Source: Acidaminococcus hominis (GTDB taxonomy: Bacteria; Bacillota; Negativicutes; Acidaminococcales; Acidaminococcaceae). From it: a stretch of 64,000 nt of DNA. The position numbers and the translations under genes are program-made. The stretch is from the NCBI RefSeq assembly GCF_900291475.1, contig NZ_OLMM01000001.1, positions 165,969-229,968 on the forward strand, read 5' to 3'. The notes under the pieces are model-generated. The model made no database searches. It was given only the letters and a program-made list of their open reading frames with translations, and had not been told where the DNA came from. Shown here piece by piece: positions 24,879 to 32,895 of this stretch (its first letter is position 1; each line of letters starts with the position of its first letter).

Positions 24879-24962
24879 GATGATTATCTCCTTTTTCATT
24901 GATCGCCTCCAGTATACCACGAGATTCACATTAAGAAATAGTTTCGAAGTTGTCTTAATTCA

Positions 24963-25988
24963 TAGTTCCATTATAGCATCGGCTACACATACTCACGGGG
25001 GCCAAACGAAAAAGTAGGAAACGTAAAAGGTAAAAACTACAAAAAGCTGCGTCATAGAAAAGCAACGCAAAGGTCCTGCATATATCTATACGTATATAAT
25101 TATGGTATAGATAATAAAGCCCGAAGCTAAAAAGGAAAATACCGTTAAATGGACCTGAAAGCAAGACCTGAAAGCAATAGGTTTGTAGGACCAGAAAGCA
25201 CTTTGCCGAAAAAATAAAGCCTGCAAACACTGGCAGCGCCTGGGCTGGCGCCAATAGTATGACTTTTTAACGGTTGGCAAGCCAGGAACTTACCCTTTGT
25301 TAAATTTTTTCCACACTATTTAACATAATATATATTATAGGACGTAAAATTTTTCTTGATTTTTTTCAGAAATTTACAACTCCCTTACAAATCCGGTTCG
25401 CAAGCATTTTTAAATGATGTTCGCCATACTGCCGCTGCTGGTTTTCACGTTGGACAATCGGCTTTTACCGTGCCATAAACTTCCTTTTTATTGCCTGTGT
25501 CTTTGCCTTGCCTCCGAACTTTGAGACATCATATTATAGGCGCCTGAGTCTCTGCATTTCGTCAAAGCTGTGATTTATCCAACGGACCTTCAGTGGTTTG
25601 GTGTGACTTCAACTGTTTATCTGGATGCCAGTCTGCTGCTTTAGCCATTTTTGCTGTTCTGCAGCTTGCACCCAGTGTTTTCGGGTGCTCTGCTAGGATA
25701 CCAGTTTACTTTTTTTGAGTTCTCAGCGTACACCTTACTTTTTTCCTTTTCCCGGCTGATTTTTCATGCGTTAAATGGCTTTAGAATCGTTTTTTCCAAT
25801 TCTGCGTGAGTAAGTTGAGTAAGTTATTGTACTTTCACTTAAATCTCGTCAAATCGCAAATTTGGACGTTTCAAACCATTTCAGCCCTACCACAATATAT
25901 CGATAATATATCGATTGTGCTTGTTTCCACTTTTCCTGTTCGTTTTGTGCAAAATTGAGGCTTTATTGCGCTTTTTGCAAACATTTGT
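24963..25988. other. AT-rich intergenic region, no gene seen
   Basis: About 1 kb between the IS element and the lexA promoter. Open frames here are short, lack ribosome binding sites and have low-complexity translations. A tandem AATATATCGAT repeat inside an ACAAT/ATTGT dyad lies at 25892-25918. Nothing else can be supported. Confidence 0.5.
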
Positions 25989-26017
25989 TTGATTTTTTGG
26001 GATAAGCTTGGTATACT
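25989..26017 (+). promoter_or_regulatory. lexA promoter
   Basis: TTGATT at 25989-25994 and TATACT at 26012-26017 are separated by 17 bases, 72 bases before the lexA start. No GAAC-N4-GTTC SOS box is visible. The symmetric ATATT-cgataat-AATAT downstream of the -10 (around 26035-26052) is a candidate operator. Confidence 0.6.
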
Positions 26018-26088
26018 AAGGCTAGTAGCAACCTATATTCGATAATAATATCCCAAAAGCGGATTTTGGGGGTAAAGGAGATCTGTCT

Positions 26089-26730
26089 ATGAACAATGCA
26101 GCCAATTCCGAATCTAAGCTTACTTCCTTAACTGATCGACAGACCAAGATTCTTACGTATATCAACACCTACACCTTTTCCAACGGCTATCCCCCTTCGG
26201 TAAGGGAAATTGGTCAGGCAGTAGGTCTTTCTTCCAGCGCTTCTGTGCATAATAACCTGAAAAAGCTGGCAGATGCCGGCTATCTGAAATGGGACCCTGA
26301 AAAGCCCCGTACTTATATGCCCCAGGACTTGGGCTGGCGGAAAAAGGATATGGTACCCGTGCCATTGGTAGGCGCTGTCCACGCCGGTGATCCCATTCTG
26401 GCAGTAGAAGATATTGAGGATACCTACCCCATCCCCATGGACCTGATTGGCTGCCGGGACGATGTGTTCATGATGGTTGTCGAAGGCGACAGCATGAAGA
26501 ATGCCGGTATTTATGACCACGACTACGTGTTTGTCCGCAAGCAGGATTACGCCAGCAACGGCGACATTGTGGTAGCTCTGATTAATGACGAAGAAACCAC
26601 CATCAAACGGTATTTCCGGGACCTAAAGCAGATTCGCCTCCAGCCGGAAAATGATGCCTATTCTCCCATTATTGGTACGGACAACATCCGGATTACCGGG
26701 AAAGTCATTGGGGTATTTAGATCTCTGTAA
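26089..26730 (+). CDS. lexA: LexA SOS repressor
   Basis: 213 residues, full length. The N-terminal winged helix has the recognition region PPSVREIGQAVGLSSSASVH (about residues 36-55). The autocleavage Ala-Gly bond lies in VHAGDP near residue 98, the catalytic Ser in VEGDSMKNAG near residue 135, and the catalytic Lys in ETTIKRYF near residue 171. The ATG follows AAAGGAG. It represses DNA-damage genes until RecA-stimulated self-cleavage. A monocistronic unit with its own promoter and a strong terminator. Confidence 0.93.
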   Translation: MNNAANSESKLTSLTDRQTKILTYINTYTFSNGYPPSVREIGQAVGLSSSASVHNNLKKLADAGYLKWDPEKPRTYMPQDLGWRKKDMVPVPLVGAVHAGDPILAVEDIEDTYPIPMDLIGCRDDVFMMVVEGDSMKNAGIYDHDYVFVRKQDYASNGDIVVALINDEETTIKRYFRDLKQIRLQPENDAYSPIIGTDNIRITGKVIGVFRSL

Positions 26731-26743
26731 AGCACAATTGCAT

Positions 26744-26786
26744 TAAAAAAGACGTTTCTGAAGAAATCCAGAGACGTCTTTTTTTG
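26744..26786 (+). terminator. lexA terminator
   Basis: AAAAAAGACGT-ttCTG pairs with CAG-agACGTCTTTTTTT; it can work in both directions between converging genes. Confidence 0.8.
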
Positions 26787-26927
26787 CTGAAATTTTCGCC
26801 AAGGCACCGGCAGTATTTGCAGGCGGTTCCGGTCAAAGGCTGCATAGCGCTGGGGCAAGGCCAAGATGCCTTCAGCTGCCGGGCCGCTTTCCTGTCTCCA
26901 GTGGCCATTCCTCAGGGAATATGCCCC

Positions 26928-27596
26928 CTACAGTTTCTCTCCAGATTTTAGCAGTCTGGGGTGCAGCTGTTTGACTGCCTGAACCAGCTTCTGGAAAGCA
27001 CCCCGCAGATGGGGCGGCGTCCACTCCGGAGAAAAGCAGAGAAATACGTAATCATATAGACTGGAAATATGATAATCCGTGGTATTGGGATAAGGGAAAG
27101 GCCCGTACAGGGACGCCATTTCACTGTCCAGCCGCCGGATCCAGGTTACGTGGGTATTCTCCGGATCCCGGTGCAGCTGCAGGTGATGCACCCAGTTGGC
27201 GCAGTCCACCTTGCTGCCGGCCGATACGTAATTGTCATGATGAAAGTCGATATGGGTCAATTCCAGGGTTTCAGCTCGGGGAATCTGCTTCAGCAGCTCT
27301 ACAATCTCCCCATGGCTGTCGGCCACGTAGGCCTTGCCCCGGTGGATAGCGTGGAGCACGTGGCAATGGTAGGCATAAGGCAGGTGCCGCAGCCCCAAAC
27401 GCCGCAGCTGCGGGTATTCCTGGTAGCTTTGCTGCCATTCCGCTTTCAGTTCCTGAGGCGGGATATTATCTCCACCGGGAGGAAATTCCTCATCCCGGAC
27501 TTCCAGTGTAGTATCCAGGTAATAGTCAAAGTCTATACTCAGCACCCGCCAGACCTTTTTCGCCGTGCTGCTGGGCGCTTCCCCTTCCGTTGCCAT
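26928..27596 (-). CDS. UPF0489-like protein
   Basis: 222 residues. Conserved acidic/His motifs are LSIDFDYYLD near residue 20, VADSHGEI near residue 90 and LTHIDFHHDN near residue 112. These resemble the metal-binding pattern of the UPF0489 family, which is related to the arginase/deacetylase fold. No catalytic function is established for that family. It lies downstream of the HicB-like gene but is separated from it by a terminator. The assignment rests on motifs only. Confidence 0.6.
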   Translation of the reverse strand: MATEGEAPSSTAKKVWRVLSIDFDYYLDTTLEVRDEEFPPGGDNIPPQELKAEWQQSYQEYPQLRRLGLRHLPYAYHCHVLHAIHRGKAYVADSHGEIVELLKQIPRAETLELTHIDFHHDNYVSAGSKVDCANWVHHLQLHRDPENTHVTWIRRLDSEMASLYGPFPYPNTTDYHISSLYDYVFLCFSPEWTPPHLRGAFQKLVQAVKQLHPRLLKSGEKL

Positions 27597-27612
27597 ACCA
27601 TTCCATCTCCTA

Positions 27613-27653
27613 ACAAAATAAAAAAGCCCGGCAGGGAATTTACCTTACCGGGT
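27613..27653 (-). terminator. terminator of the HicB-like gene
   Basis: On the minus strand, CCCGG-ta-AGG and CCT-g-CCGGG form a stem, followed by CTTTTTTATTTT. Confidence 0.7.
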
Positions 27654-27662
27654 CTTGGAGGC

Positions 27663-27887
27663 TTACATATAACTTAGTCCCCTATCTTCCAGGGTATCGT
27701 CTTCCTCGTCATTGCCTAACATCAGATCGTCTACCCAATCATAGAAGTCTTCCGTCAGTGTTTCGTAATTGGGGGCCATAAAATGGATGCCACCCTGCAT
27801 TTCCATGACGTTAAGAATGTACAGTCTTGTTATAACATCCAATTCCACTTTTCCAGTGTAGCCCTGATAGCTAATATACGGTTTCAT
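27663..27887 (-). CDS. orphan HicB-like protein
   Basis: 74 residues. YISYQGYTGKVELD at the N-terminus and YETLTEDFYDWVDDLM near residue 40 follow the partial RNase H fold of HicB antitoxins (YKGYTGSVEFD and FHDAVDDYL in typical members). There is no hicA toxin beside it and no DNA-binding domain at the C-terminus, which is acidic (NDEEDDTLED). It may be a decayed antitoxin or a protein reused for another role. A weak GAGAG binding site precedes the ATG, and a TATACT -10 lies near 28019-28024 on the minus strand. Confidence 0.55.
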   Translation of the reverse strand: MKPYISYQGYTGKVELDVITRLYILNVMEMQGGIHFMAPNYETLTEDFYDWVDDLMLGNDEEDDTLEDRGLSYM

Positions 27888-28511
27888 GATACTCTCTTTT
27901 CTGCAAGAATAGTCTCCTGCTCAGGGCGTTTCTACTTCGTAAACAACTGTTGCTGCTAACCTGAACGGGGATGTCTGTCTGCCCCAACCAGAGGACAACC
28001 AGCCGCTTTCTTATGTTAAGTATAACACACTTTTTGCAGAAACAAAAATATTATGGCCATTTTTCCCCATACATGAAGGTTTTATGAAATTATCGTAACA
28101 AATGAACATTATTAATAAGAATAGTTTCTAATCTATAAAACCTTTATTAAATACACAAGCTAACGCAAAGCTGGCTAAAGACTGCTTGAGCCCTGTATTT
28201 TCCTACAGCTTTACTCGTTGTTATACAAAATACAGCGTTTTTCAATTGGAAAGTATAAGCTTACTTTTCGTTAAATTATCGTCAATTTGTGAAGAACCTT
28301 TTTAAGCTGCCAGGCCTGGAATTATTGCTTTTAAGCCCAAAAATCTGTCCGTTCATAACGGTCATAAATCCACCTCAAAAGCATTCGGCTTGGGGTCTAA
28401 AGTTACACTCTTCTTCTCTACTGTAGCAGTGCACAGTACTGGTTTGGGGCAATCCTCCCCTGCCAGCTGACCCCTGCAAGCTGCAAAAGGTATTATACGC
28501 CACCCAAGGCG
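27888..28511. other. intergenic region, no gene seen
   Basis: About 620 AT-rich bases between the HicB-like gene and the TetR-operon terminator. A possible minus-strand promoter for the HicB-like gene lies near 28019. No coding or structured RNA feature was recognised. Confidence 0.45.
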
Positions 28512-28557
28512 CAAAAAACGCTTCCGCTTGGCAGCAATATCCGAGCAGAAGCGTTTT
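28512..28557 (-). terminator. terminator of the abgT-M32-tetR operon
   Basis: On the minus strand, AAAACGCTTC-t-GC pairs with GC-g-GAAGCGTTTT, followed by TTGCG, just after the TetR stop codon. Confidence 0.75.
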
Positions 28558-28579
28558 GTCTTATTCCTGGCAGGAATTC

Positions 28580-29188
28580 TTAGTCTTCCTTGGGTCCGGG
28601 CTGCACCCAATAGGCTTTGCGAAAAGCCCGGGTAAGCCCTAGGGTTTCTTCCGTTAAATCAAACCCCTTGGTCTGGATGCACCATTCGAAATACGTGCCC
28701 CGGATGCACCGGAGCAGCAGCCGGGTAAAATGGTCCGGATCCGTTGCCTTGGCGTAGTGCCCCTGGGCAATTCCTTCCACCACCAGAGCCCGGAAAATGC
28801 CATACAGGGCCCGTTCCAGGTCCAGGGCGTCCAAGCGGTCATTCCCTTTCAAAAGGGCCTTATACAGCACCTGAATGCATTCCCGTCCAATCTCCTCCTG
28901 GGTAAAGCGGCAGGAACCGGTAATGATGGCATCAAATTTTTCCTCCACCCCCATGGACGGCTGCAGCTGATTTTCCAGCGCCAGATAATAGGAGTCGTAG
29001 GACTTCAGCAGCTCGGTGATAATATCCGATTTGCTTTTGAAATAGATGTAGAAGGTTCCCTTGGCCACGTGGGCCCGCTGAACAATAGCGTCCACCGTGA
29101 CCCCGTCGTACCCCTTGTCCCGAAACAGCGCCAGGGCGCAGCGGTACAAATGTTCCTTGGTCTGGTCCCCCTTGGTCAATTTTTTCAT
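28580..29188 (-). CDS. TetR/AcrR family regulator
   Basis: 202 residues. The N-terminal TetR helix-turn-helix is clear (ALFRDKGYDGVTVDAIVQRAHVAKGTFYIYFKSKSDI, residues 18-54). The C-terminal ligand-binding part is not assignable. The ATG lies behind GAGGTG, which overlaps the stop codon of the M32 peptidase gene, so the two are translationally coupled. As last gene of the AbgT/peptidase operon it probably controls that operon in response to a substrate or product. Confidence 0.85.
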   Translation of the reverse strand: MKKLTKGDQTKEHLYRCALALFRDKGYDGVTVDAIVQRAHVAKGTFYIYFKSKSDIITELLKSYDSYYLALENQLQPSMGVEEKFDAIITGSCRFTQEEIGRECIQVLYKALLKGNDRLDALDLERALYGIFRALVVEGIAQGHYAKATDPDHFTRLLLRCIRGTYFEWCIQTKGFDLTEETLGLTRAFRKAYWVQPGPKED

Positions 29189-29196
29189 GGGGCACC

Positions 29197-30693
29197 TCAG
29201 CAGCCATACAGGGCGCCGTATTTCCGGTTCAGATAAGCCAGGAAAGGCTGGGCGTCCAGGGCTTTTCCGGTAAGCTGCGTCATGAGCTCACTGCCGGTAT
29301 AGACAATGCCATACTGCCAGATATGGTCCCGAAGCCAGTCCAGAACGGGAGCAAAGTTTCCCTGACCCACCCGTTCATAGCAATCCGGCACGTCCCGCAG
29401 CAGCACGGCCAAAATCTGCCCATCGTAGATATTTCCCAGGGCATAGCTCTGGAAATAGCCAATGTAATCCCCAGCCCAGTGCATATCCTGGAGGATTCCC
29501 TCCAGGTCATTTTGGGGCCGCACCCCCAGGTAGGCCTCGTACTTGTCGTCCCAGGCCTTTTTCAGCTCCTGGGTAGTCAATTTCCCTGCGAACCAATCCC
29601 GTTCCAGTTCGAACCGGATAATGGCATGGAGGCTGTAGGTGACCTCGTCGGCGTTGATTCGCTGCAGACTGGGCTGCACCCGGTTCAGAGCCTGGTACAG
29701 CCCTTCAGCCGTCACCTCGGCAAAATCCGGGAACGTTTCCTGGAGCAGGGGCAGCAGATGTTGGGCGTAGGCCCGGCTCCGGCCGATAATATTCTCCATA
29801 AAACGGGACTGGGACTCATGAAAGCCCCCTTCGCTGCCGCCCCACAGCCCTACGGCCGCATATTCTTCCGCCGTAGAGTAGGAATACATGGCGTGGCCCG
29901 ACTCATGGAGCAGGGAGTACAGCAAATGGGGGTTGCCGCTTTTGTAGGTGGAGATTCGGGAATCCCGGGGACCCATAAAAGACGTAAAGGAGTGGATAAC
30001 CTGCTGGTTGATGGTCCCCCGCTTGGGGTCAAAGCCCATTTCCCCCACCAGGTGTTTGGCCAGCGCCAGCATCTTGTCCGGATCCTGGTCCTTGTGCAGC
30101 AGGCTGTCGTCAAAGTCCCGGCCGCTGCGGCGAAGGCGGCCCAGCAGTTCCTTGAGCCCGTGTTTCAGCACCTCAAATTCCCGGCTTACTACAGCCGCCT
30201 GAAGGCCCTCATCGGTTTGGGCCACCAGGGTGTCAAAAGCCGGCTGGTCCGGGTTCGCCGCCAGGGCCAATTGTTTCTTCAGGGTAAAGACCTGTTCCAG
30301 ATAAGGTGCAAATACAGCAAAGTCCTTGGCTTCCCGGGCCTTCTTCCAGGCAAACATAGCCTGCGCCCGAATCAAGTTGTACTGCCGCAGCAGGTCCTGG
30401 GGCATCAGCCCCAAAGTCCGATATTGATACAAGAAGAAGCGGATAACGCCCCGTTCCACCGCAGTATTACCGGAGGTTTCTGCAAAATACTGGGCCAATT
30501 CCCGGGCCTCAGCCGTTTGGAACAGCCCCGTTTTACGGGCGGCCACCAGGGCCTGCATCTCCTGCCGGTAGGCTGCGCCCTGTTCCGGCAGCAGCCCCCA
30601 CTGGTCCAGCTCAAATAACGATTCCATGGATTTCAGATAGCGGAATTCCCGCAGGATTTCCTCTAGCCGTTGCAATTTCAATTCGTAGGACAA
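29197..30693 (-). CDS. M32 family metallocarboxypeptidase (Taq type)
   Basis: 498 residues, the usual length for the family. The zinc motif HESGHAMY near residue 265 (HExxH) and the downstream Glu ligand in GGFHESQSRF near residue 293 are present. IRFELERDWF and the C-terminal IYDGQ region also match. M32 enzymes remove C-terminal amino acids from peptides in the cytoplasm. The gene lies 49 bases after an AbgT-type transporter, suggesting hydrolysis of imported acyl-glutamates or dipeptides, by analogy with the unrelated AbgA/AbgB peptidases that partner AbgT in E. coli. Confidence 0.88.
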   Translation of the reverse strand: MSYELKLQRLEEILREFRYLKSMESLFELDQWGLLPEQGAAYRQEMQALVAARKTGLFQTAEARELAQYFAETSGNTAVERGVIRFFLYQYRTLGLMPQDLLRQYNLIRAQAMFAWKKAREAKDFAVFAPYLEQVFTLKKQLALAANPDQPAFDTLVAQTDEGLQAAVVSREFEVLKHGLKELLGRLRRSGRDFDDSLLHKDQDPDKMLALAKHLVGEMGFDPKRGTINQQVIHSFTSFMGPRDSRISTYKSGNPHLLYSLLHESGHAMYSYSTAEEYAAVGLWGGSEGGFHESQSRFMENIIGRSRAYAQHLLPLLQETFPDFAEVTAEGLYQALNRVQPSLQRINADEVTYSLHAIIRFELERDWFAGKLTTQELKKAWDDKYEAYLGVRPQNDLEGILQDMHWAGDYIGYFQSYALGNIYDGQILAVLLRDVPDCYERVGQGNFAPVLDWLRDHIWQYGIVYTGSELMTQLTGKALDAQPFLAYLNRKYGALYGC

Positions 30694-30742
30694 CGCAATA
30701 GACCTCCTATTCCAGCAATTCTAAAAGCAAACTGGTGCAGGC

Positions 30743-32257
30743 TTAGAAGAAGCAGGATACCCCAGGCCCCAGAGGCAGCTTCAGCAGCAGCCAGGCTGCC
30801 ATTTGCAGAATCCATACTACCAGGAAAGCCCCGGAATACGGCAGCATCAGGGAAATGATGGTTCCCATGCCGGTGTTCTTCTCATACTTCTGGGCCATGC
30901 CAATAATAATAGGCAGGTACGGATAAATCGGCGTAATGGGGTTGGTTACCGAGTCCCCAATACGGTAGATGACCTGGGCAAAAGCCGGGGAGTATCCCAG
31001 AATCATCAGCATGGGCACGAAAATCGGAGCGAAGATGTACCACTTGGCGGAGCCGCTGGACATGAACAGGTTGACCACCGTGGTAAGGAGAATAATCCCG
31101 ATAATCAGCGGCACACCGGTAAACCCGGCATTTTGCAGCCCGGCAGCACCGTTTACAGCAATAACCATACCCAGGTTGGTAAAGTTGAACATGGCAATAA
31201 ACTGGCTGATGACAAATACCAGCACAATGTACCCGGTCAGGGAGTTCAGGGACTGGGCCATAAACTTCGGCACGTCACTGGACTGTTTGATGGTGCCCAC
31301 GGTCTTGCCGTAGACCACGCCCACCAGGATAAAGTAGATGATCAGGATGGGCACCAGGCCGTTCAGGAAAGGACTGGGAATCAGGGTGCCGCCCTTGCCC
31401 CGAAGCAGGCCGTTTGCCGGTACGGTGCACAGAAGCAGCAATGCCACATAAACGGCCGTGAAGATGCCAGCATACCGCAGCCCTTTTTTCTCCGCAGGAG
31501 TAACAGACGTGCCTTCGGTGGCCAGTTCTCCCGTATAGGCACCTAGCCGAGGGGTAATGACCTTGTCGTTGACCACAACGCCCACCGCCGTCAGCAGGAA
31601 GCAGGAAACAATCATAAAGAACCAGTTGTCAGCAGCCGTAACCACCACATTGGGGTCGATGATATGGGCCGCTTCCTGGGTAACCCCGCACAGCAGCGCA
31701 TCCGTACCGGTAATCAGCACGTTGGCTGTAAAACCCGCGTTGGTCGCCGCATAGCCGGCAATCAGCCCGGCCAGGGGATTCTTCCCCAGCACAGCAAAAG
31801 CCGAGGCTGCCAGTTCCGGAATGACAATAATGGACGCTTCAGAAGCAATACTGCCATTGATGCCCAGGAAAATCACTGTAGCCGACAGGGCCCACAAGGG
31901 CACCCCCATCATGGCCCGGCGCATCACCGTGGACAAAAGCCCTGCTGCTTCCGCCAGACCAATGGCCATCTGCATGGCCAGCACCAACCCAAGGGGTGCA
32001 AAACTGGAGAAATTGCTTAGCAGATGCTCTACAACCCAGACCAGCCCTTCCTGGCTGAGGATACTGCGGACAAATACGGTCTTCCCGTTGGAGGGATTGA
32101 TTACGTGGGTTCCCATAGCAGCAAACACCGCAGAAACCACCGCCAATATGGCGATGATGTACAGGAACAGGATAAAGGGATGGGGCAGCTTGTTGCCCAC
32201 CCGCTCAATGGTTCCCAAAATACCCCCGCCGCTTTTTTTCGTTTCCATCGCTTCCAT
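30743..32257 (-). CDS. AbgT family transporter
   Basis: 504 residues with about eleven membrane segments. Family signatures are IFLGINGSIASEASIIVIPELA near residue 135, AGLIAGYAATNAGFTANVLITGTDALLCG near residue 165, and LFMSSGSAKWYIFAPIFVPM near residue 405. AbgT proteins import p-aminobenzoyl-glutamate or export antifolates. With a carboxypeptidase and a TetR regulator downstream, uptake and breakdown of glutamate conjugates would suit an amino-acid-fermenting host; the substrate is inferred. Confidence 0.88.
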   Translation of the reverse strand: MEAMETKKSGGGILGTIERVGNKLPHPFILFLYIIAILAVVSAVFAAMGTHVINPSNGKTVFVRSILSQEGLVWVVEHLLSNFSSFAPLGLVLAMQMAIGLAEAAGLLSTVMRRAMMGVPLWALSATVIFLGINGSIASEASIIVIPELAASAFAVLGKNPLAGLIAGYAATNAGFTANVLITGTDALLCGVTQEAAHIIDPNVVVTAADNWFFMIVSCFLLTAVGVVVNDKVITPRLGAYTGELATEGTSVTPAEKKGLRYAGIFTAVYVALLLLCTVPANGLLRGKGGTLIPSPFLNGLVPILIIYFILVGVVYGKTVGTIKQSSDVPKFMAQSLNSLTGYIVLVFVISQFIAMFNFTNLGMVIAVNGAAGLQNAGFTGVPLIIGIILLTTVVNLFMSSGSAKWYIFAPIFVPMLMILGYSPAFAQVIYRIGDSVTNPITPIYPYLPIIIGMAQKYEKNTGMGTIISLMLPYSGAFLVVWILQMAAWLLLKLPLGPGVSCFF

Positions 32258-32639
32258 AACACCAATCCCATTTTTATGACCACAGTCATATTTTTGAGTC
32301 CATTGTAGTCAGAAAGTGAAAACTTGTCAATTTGCAGAGAAAAATATGCGGATTTTTTGTGAATGTATACAGTATTTCGGAGTTTATTGTTGCAAATGAA
32401 ACGGTTGTAGGAAGTGTATTTTGGATACTTATTCAGTGCAGAAAAGCAAAACTAAGTGCGGTAGGAAACCAGCGGGAACAGCAAGGTCTTGATGGCAAAG
32501 AAAGATTTACTGGTTGTCCCCCATCCACCGGAGACTCCACCCACACCTTCCTTGCCTGATACTGCCGTTGTACAGGACAGACAAAACGGCGCCGCAATTG
32601 CTTAGTTGAAAGCGTCCCACTGGCTAAAAAAACACAAAA

Positions 32640-32812
32640 GGCAATATCAGGATAACCATCCCGGTCGCGCCCAAGTACTAAACCGTGACCGGGATGGGGT
32701 TCCTATCCAAGCTGCCGCGAAGCGGATATATATTCTTAAAAACACCTCTACAGTTTTTGCAAAAAACTGTAGTCCATCCTCCGTTTTCTTCAACGCCACC
32801 GGTAATTGCCTC
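32640..32812 (-). repeat. repeat remnants behind the minus-strand autotransporter
   Basis: Contains a CATCCCGGTC/GACCGGGATG hairpin followed by GGGTTCC as in R2. On the minus strand at 32812-32740 it has GTTGAAGAAAACGGA, CTACAGTTTTT/AAAAACTGTAG and AGGTGTTTTT, the counterpart of 10737-10802. The bases 32258-32639 show nothing recognisable. Confidence 0.5.
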
Positions 32813-32832
32813 ATCTGTTTGTCGATTTCACG

Positions 32833-32882
32833 AAAAAAATCATTCCTCCTGAGGCTCAGTGCTTCTGGAGGAATGATTTTTA
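32833..32882 (-). terminator. terminator of the minus-strand autotransporter
   Basis: AAAATCATTCCTCC pairs with GGAGGAATGATTTT, followed by TTTTTTT on the minus strand. It occupies the same place as the terminator at 10656-10705 of the paralogue but has a different, self-consistent stem. Confidence 0.8.
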
Positions 32883-32895
32883 CTTTCTTTCACAT

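Larger units (their letters stand above)
23668..24962 (-). mobile_element. IS3-family insertion sequence
   Basis: About 1.3 kb carrying overlapping orfA and orfB on the minus strand. The ends are imperfect inverted repeats: TGTCAAGACC...TCGA...TTTCTAAATGT near 23668-23700, and on the other strand TTAAGAC...TCGA...TTTCTTAATGT near 24960-24929. Exact ends and target-site duplication could not be fixed. It sits directly behind the MmgE/PrpD operon. Confidence 0.8.

Noticed and set aside
24955-25254. Open frame of 99 codons beside the IS element
   Set aside because: Cys/Phe/Leu-rich translation of AT-rich DNA, no ribosome binding site and no family features.
28362-28610. Open frame of 82 codons near the TetR terminator
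   Set aside because: It crosses the terminator hairpin and the tetR stop region, has no binding site and a basic low-complexity product.
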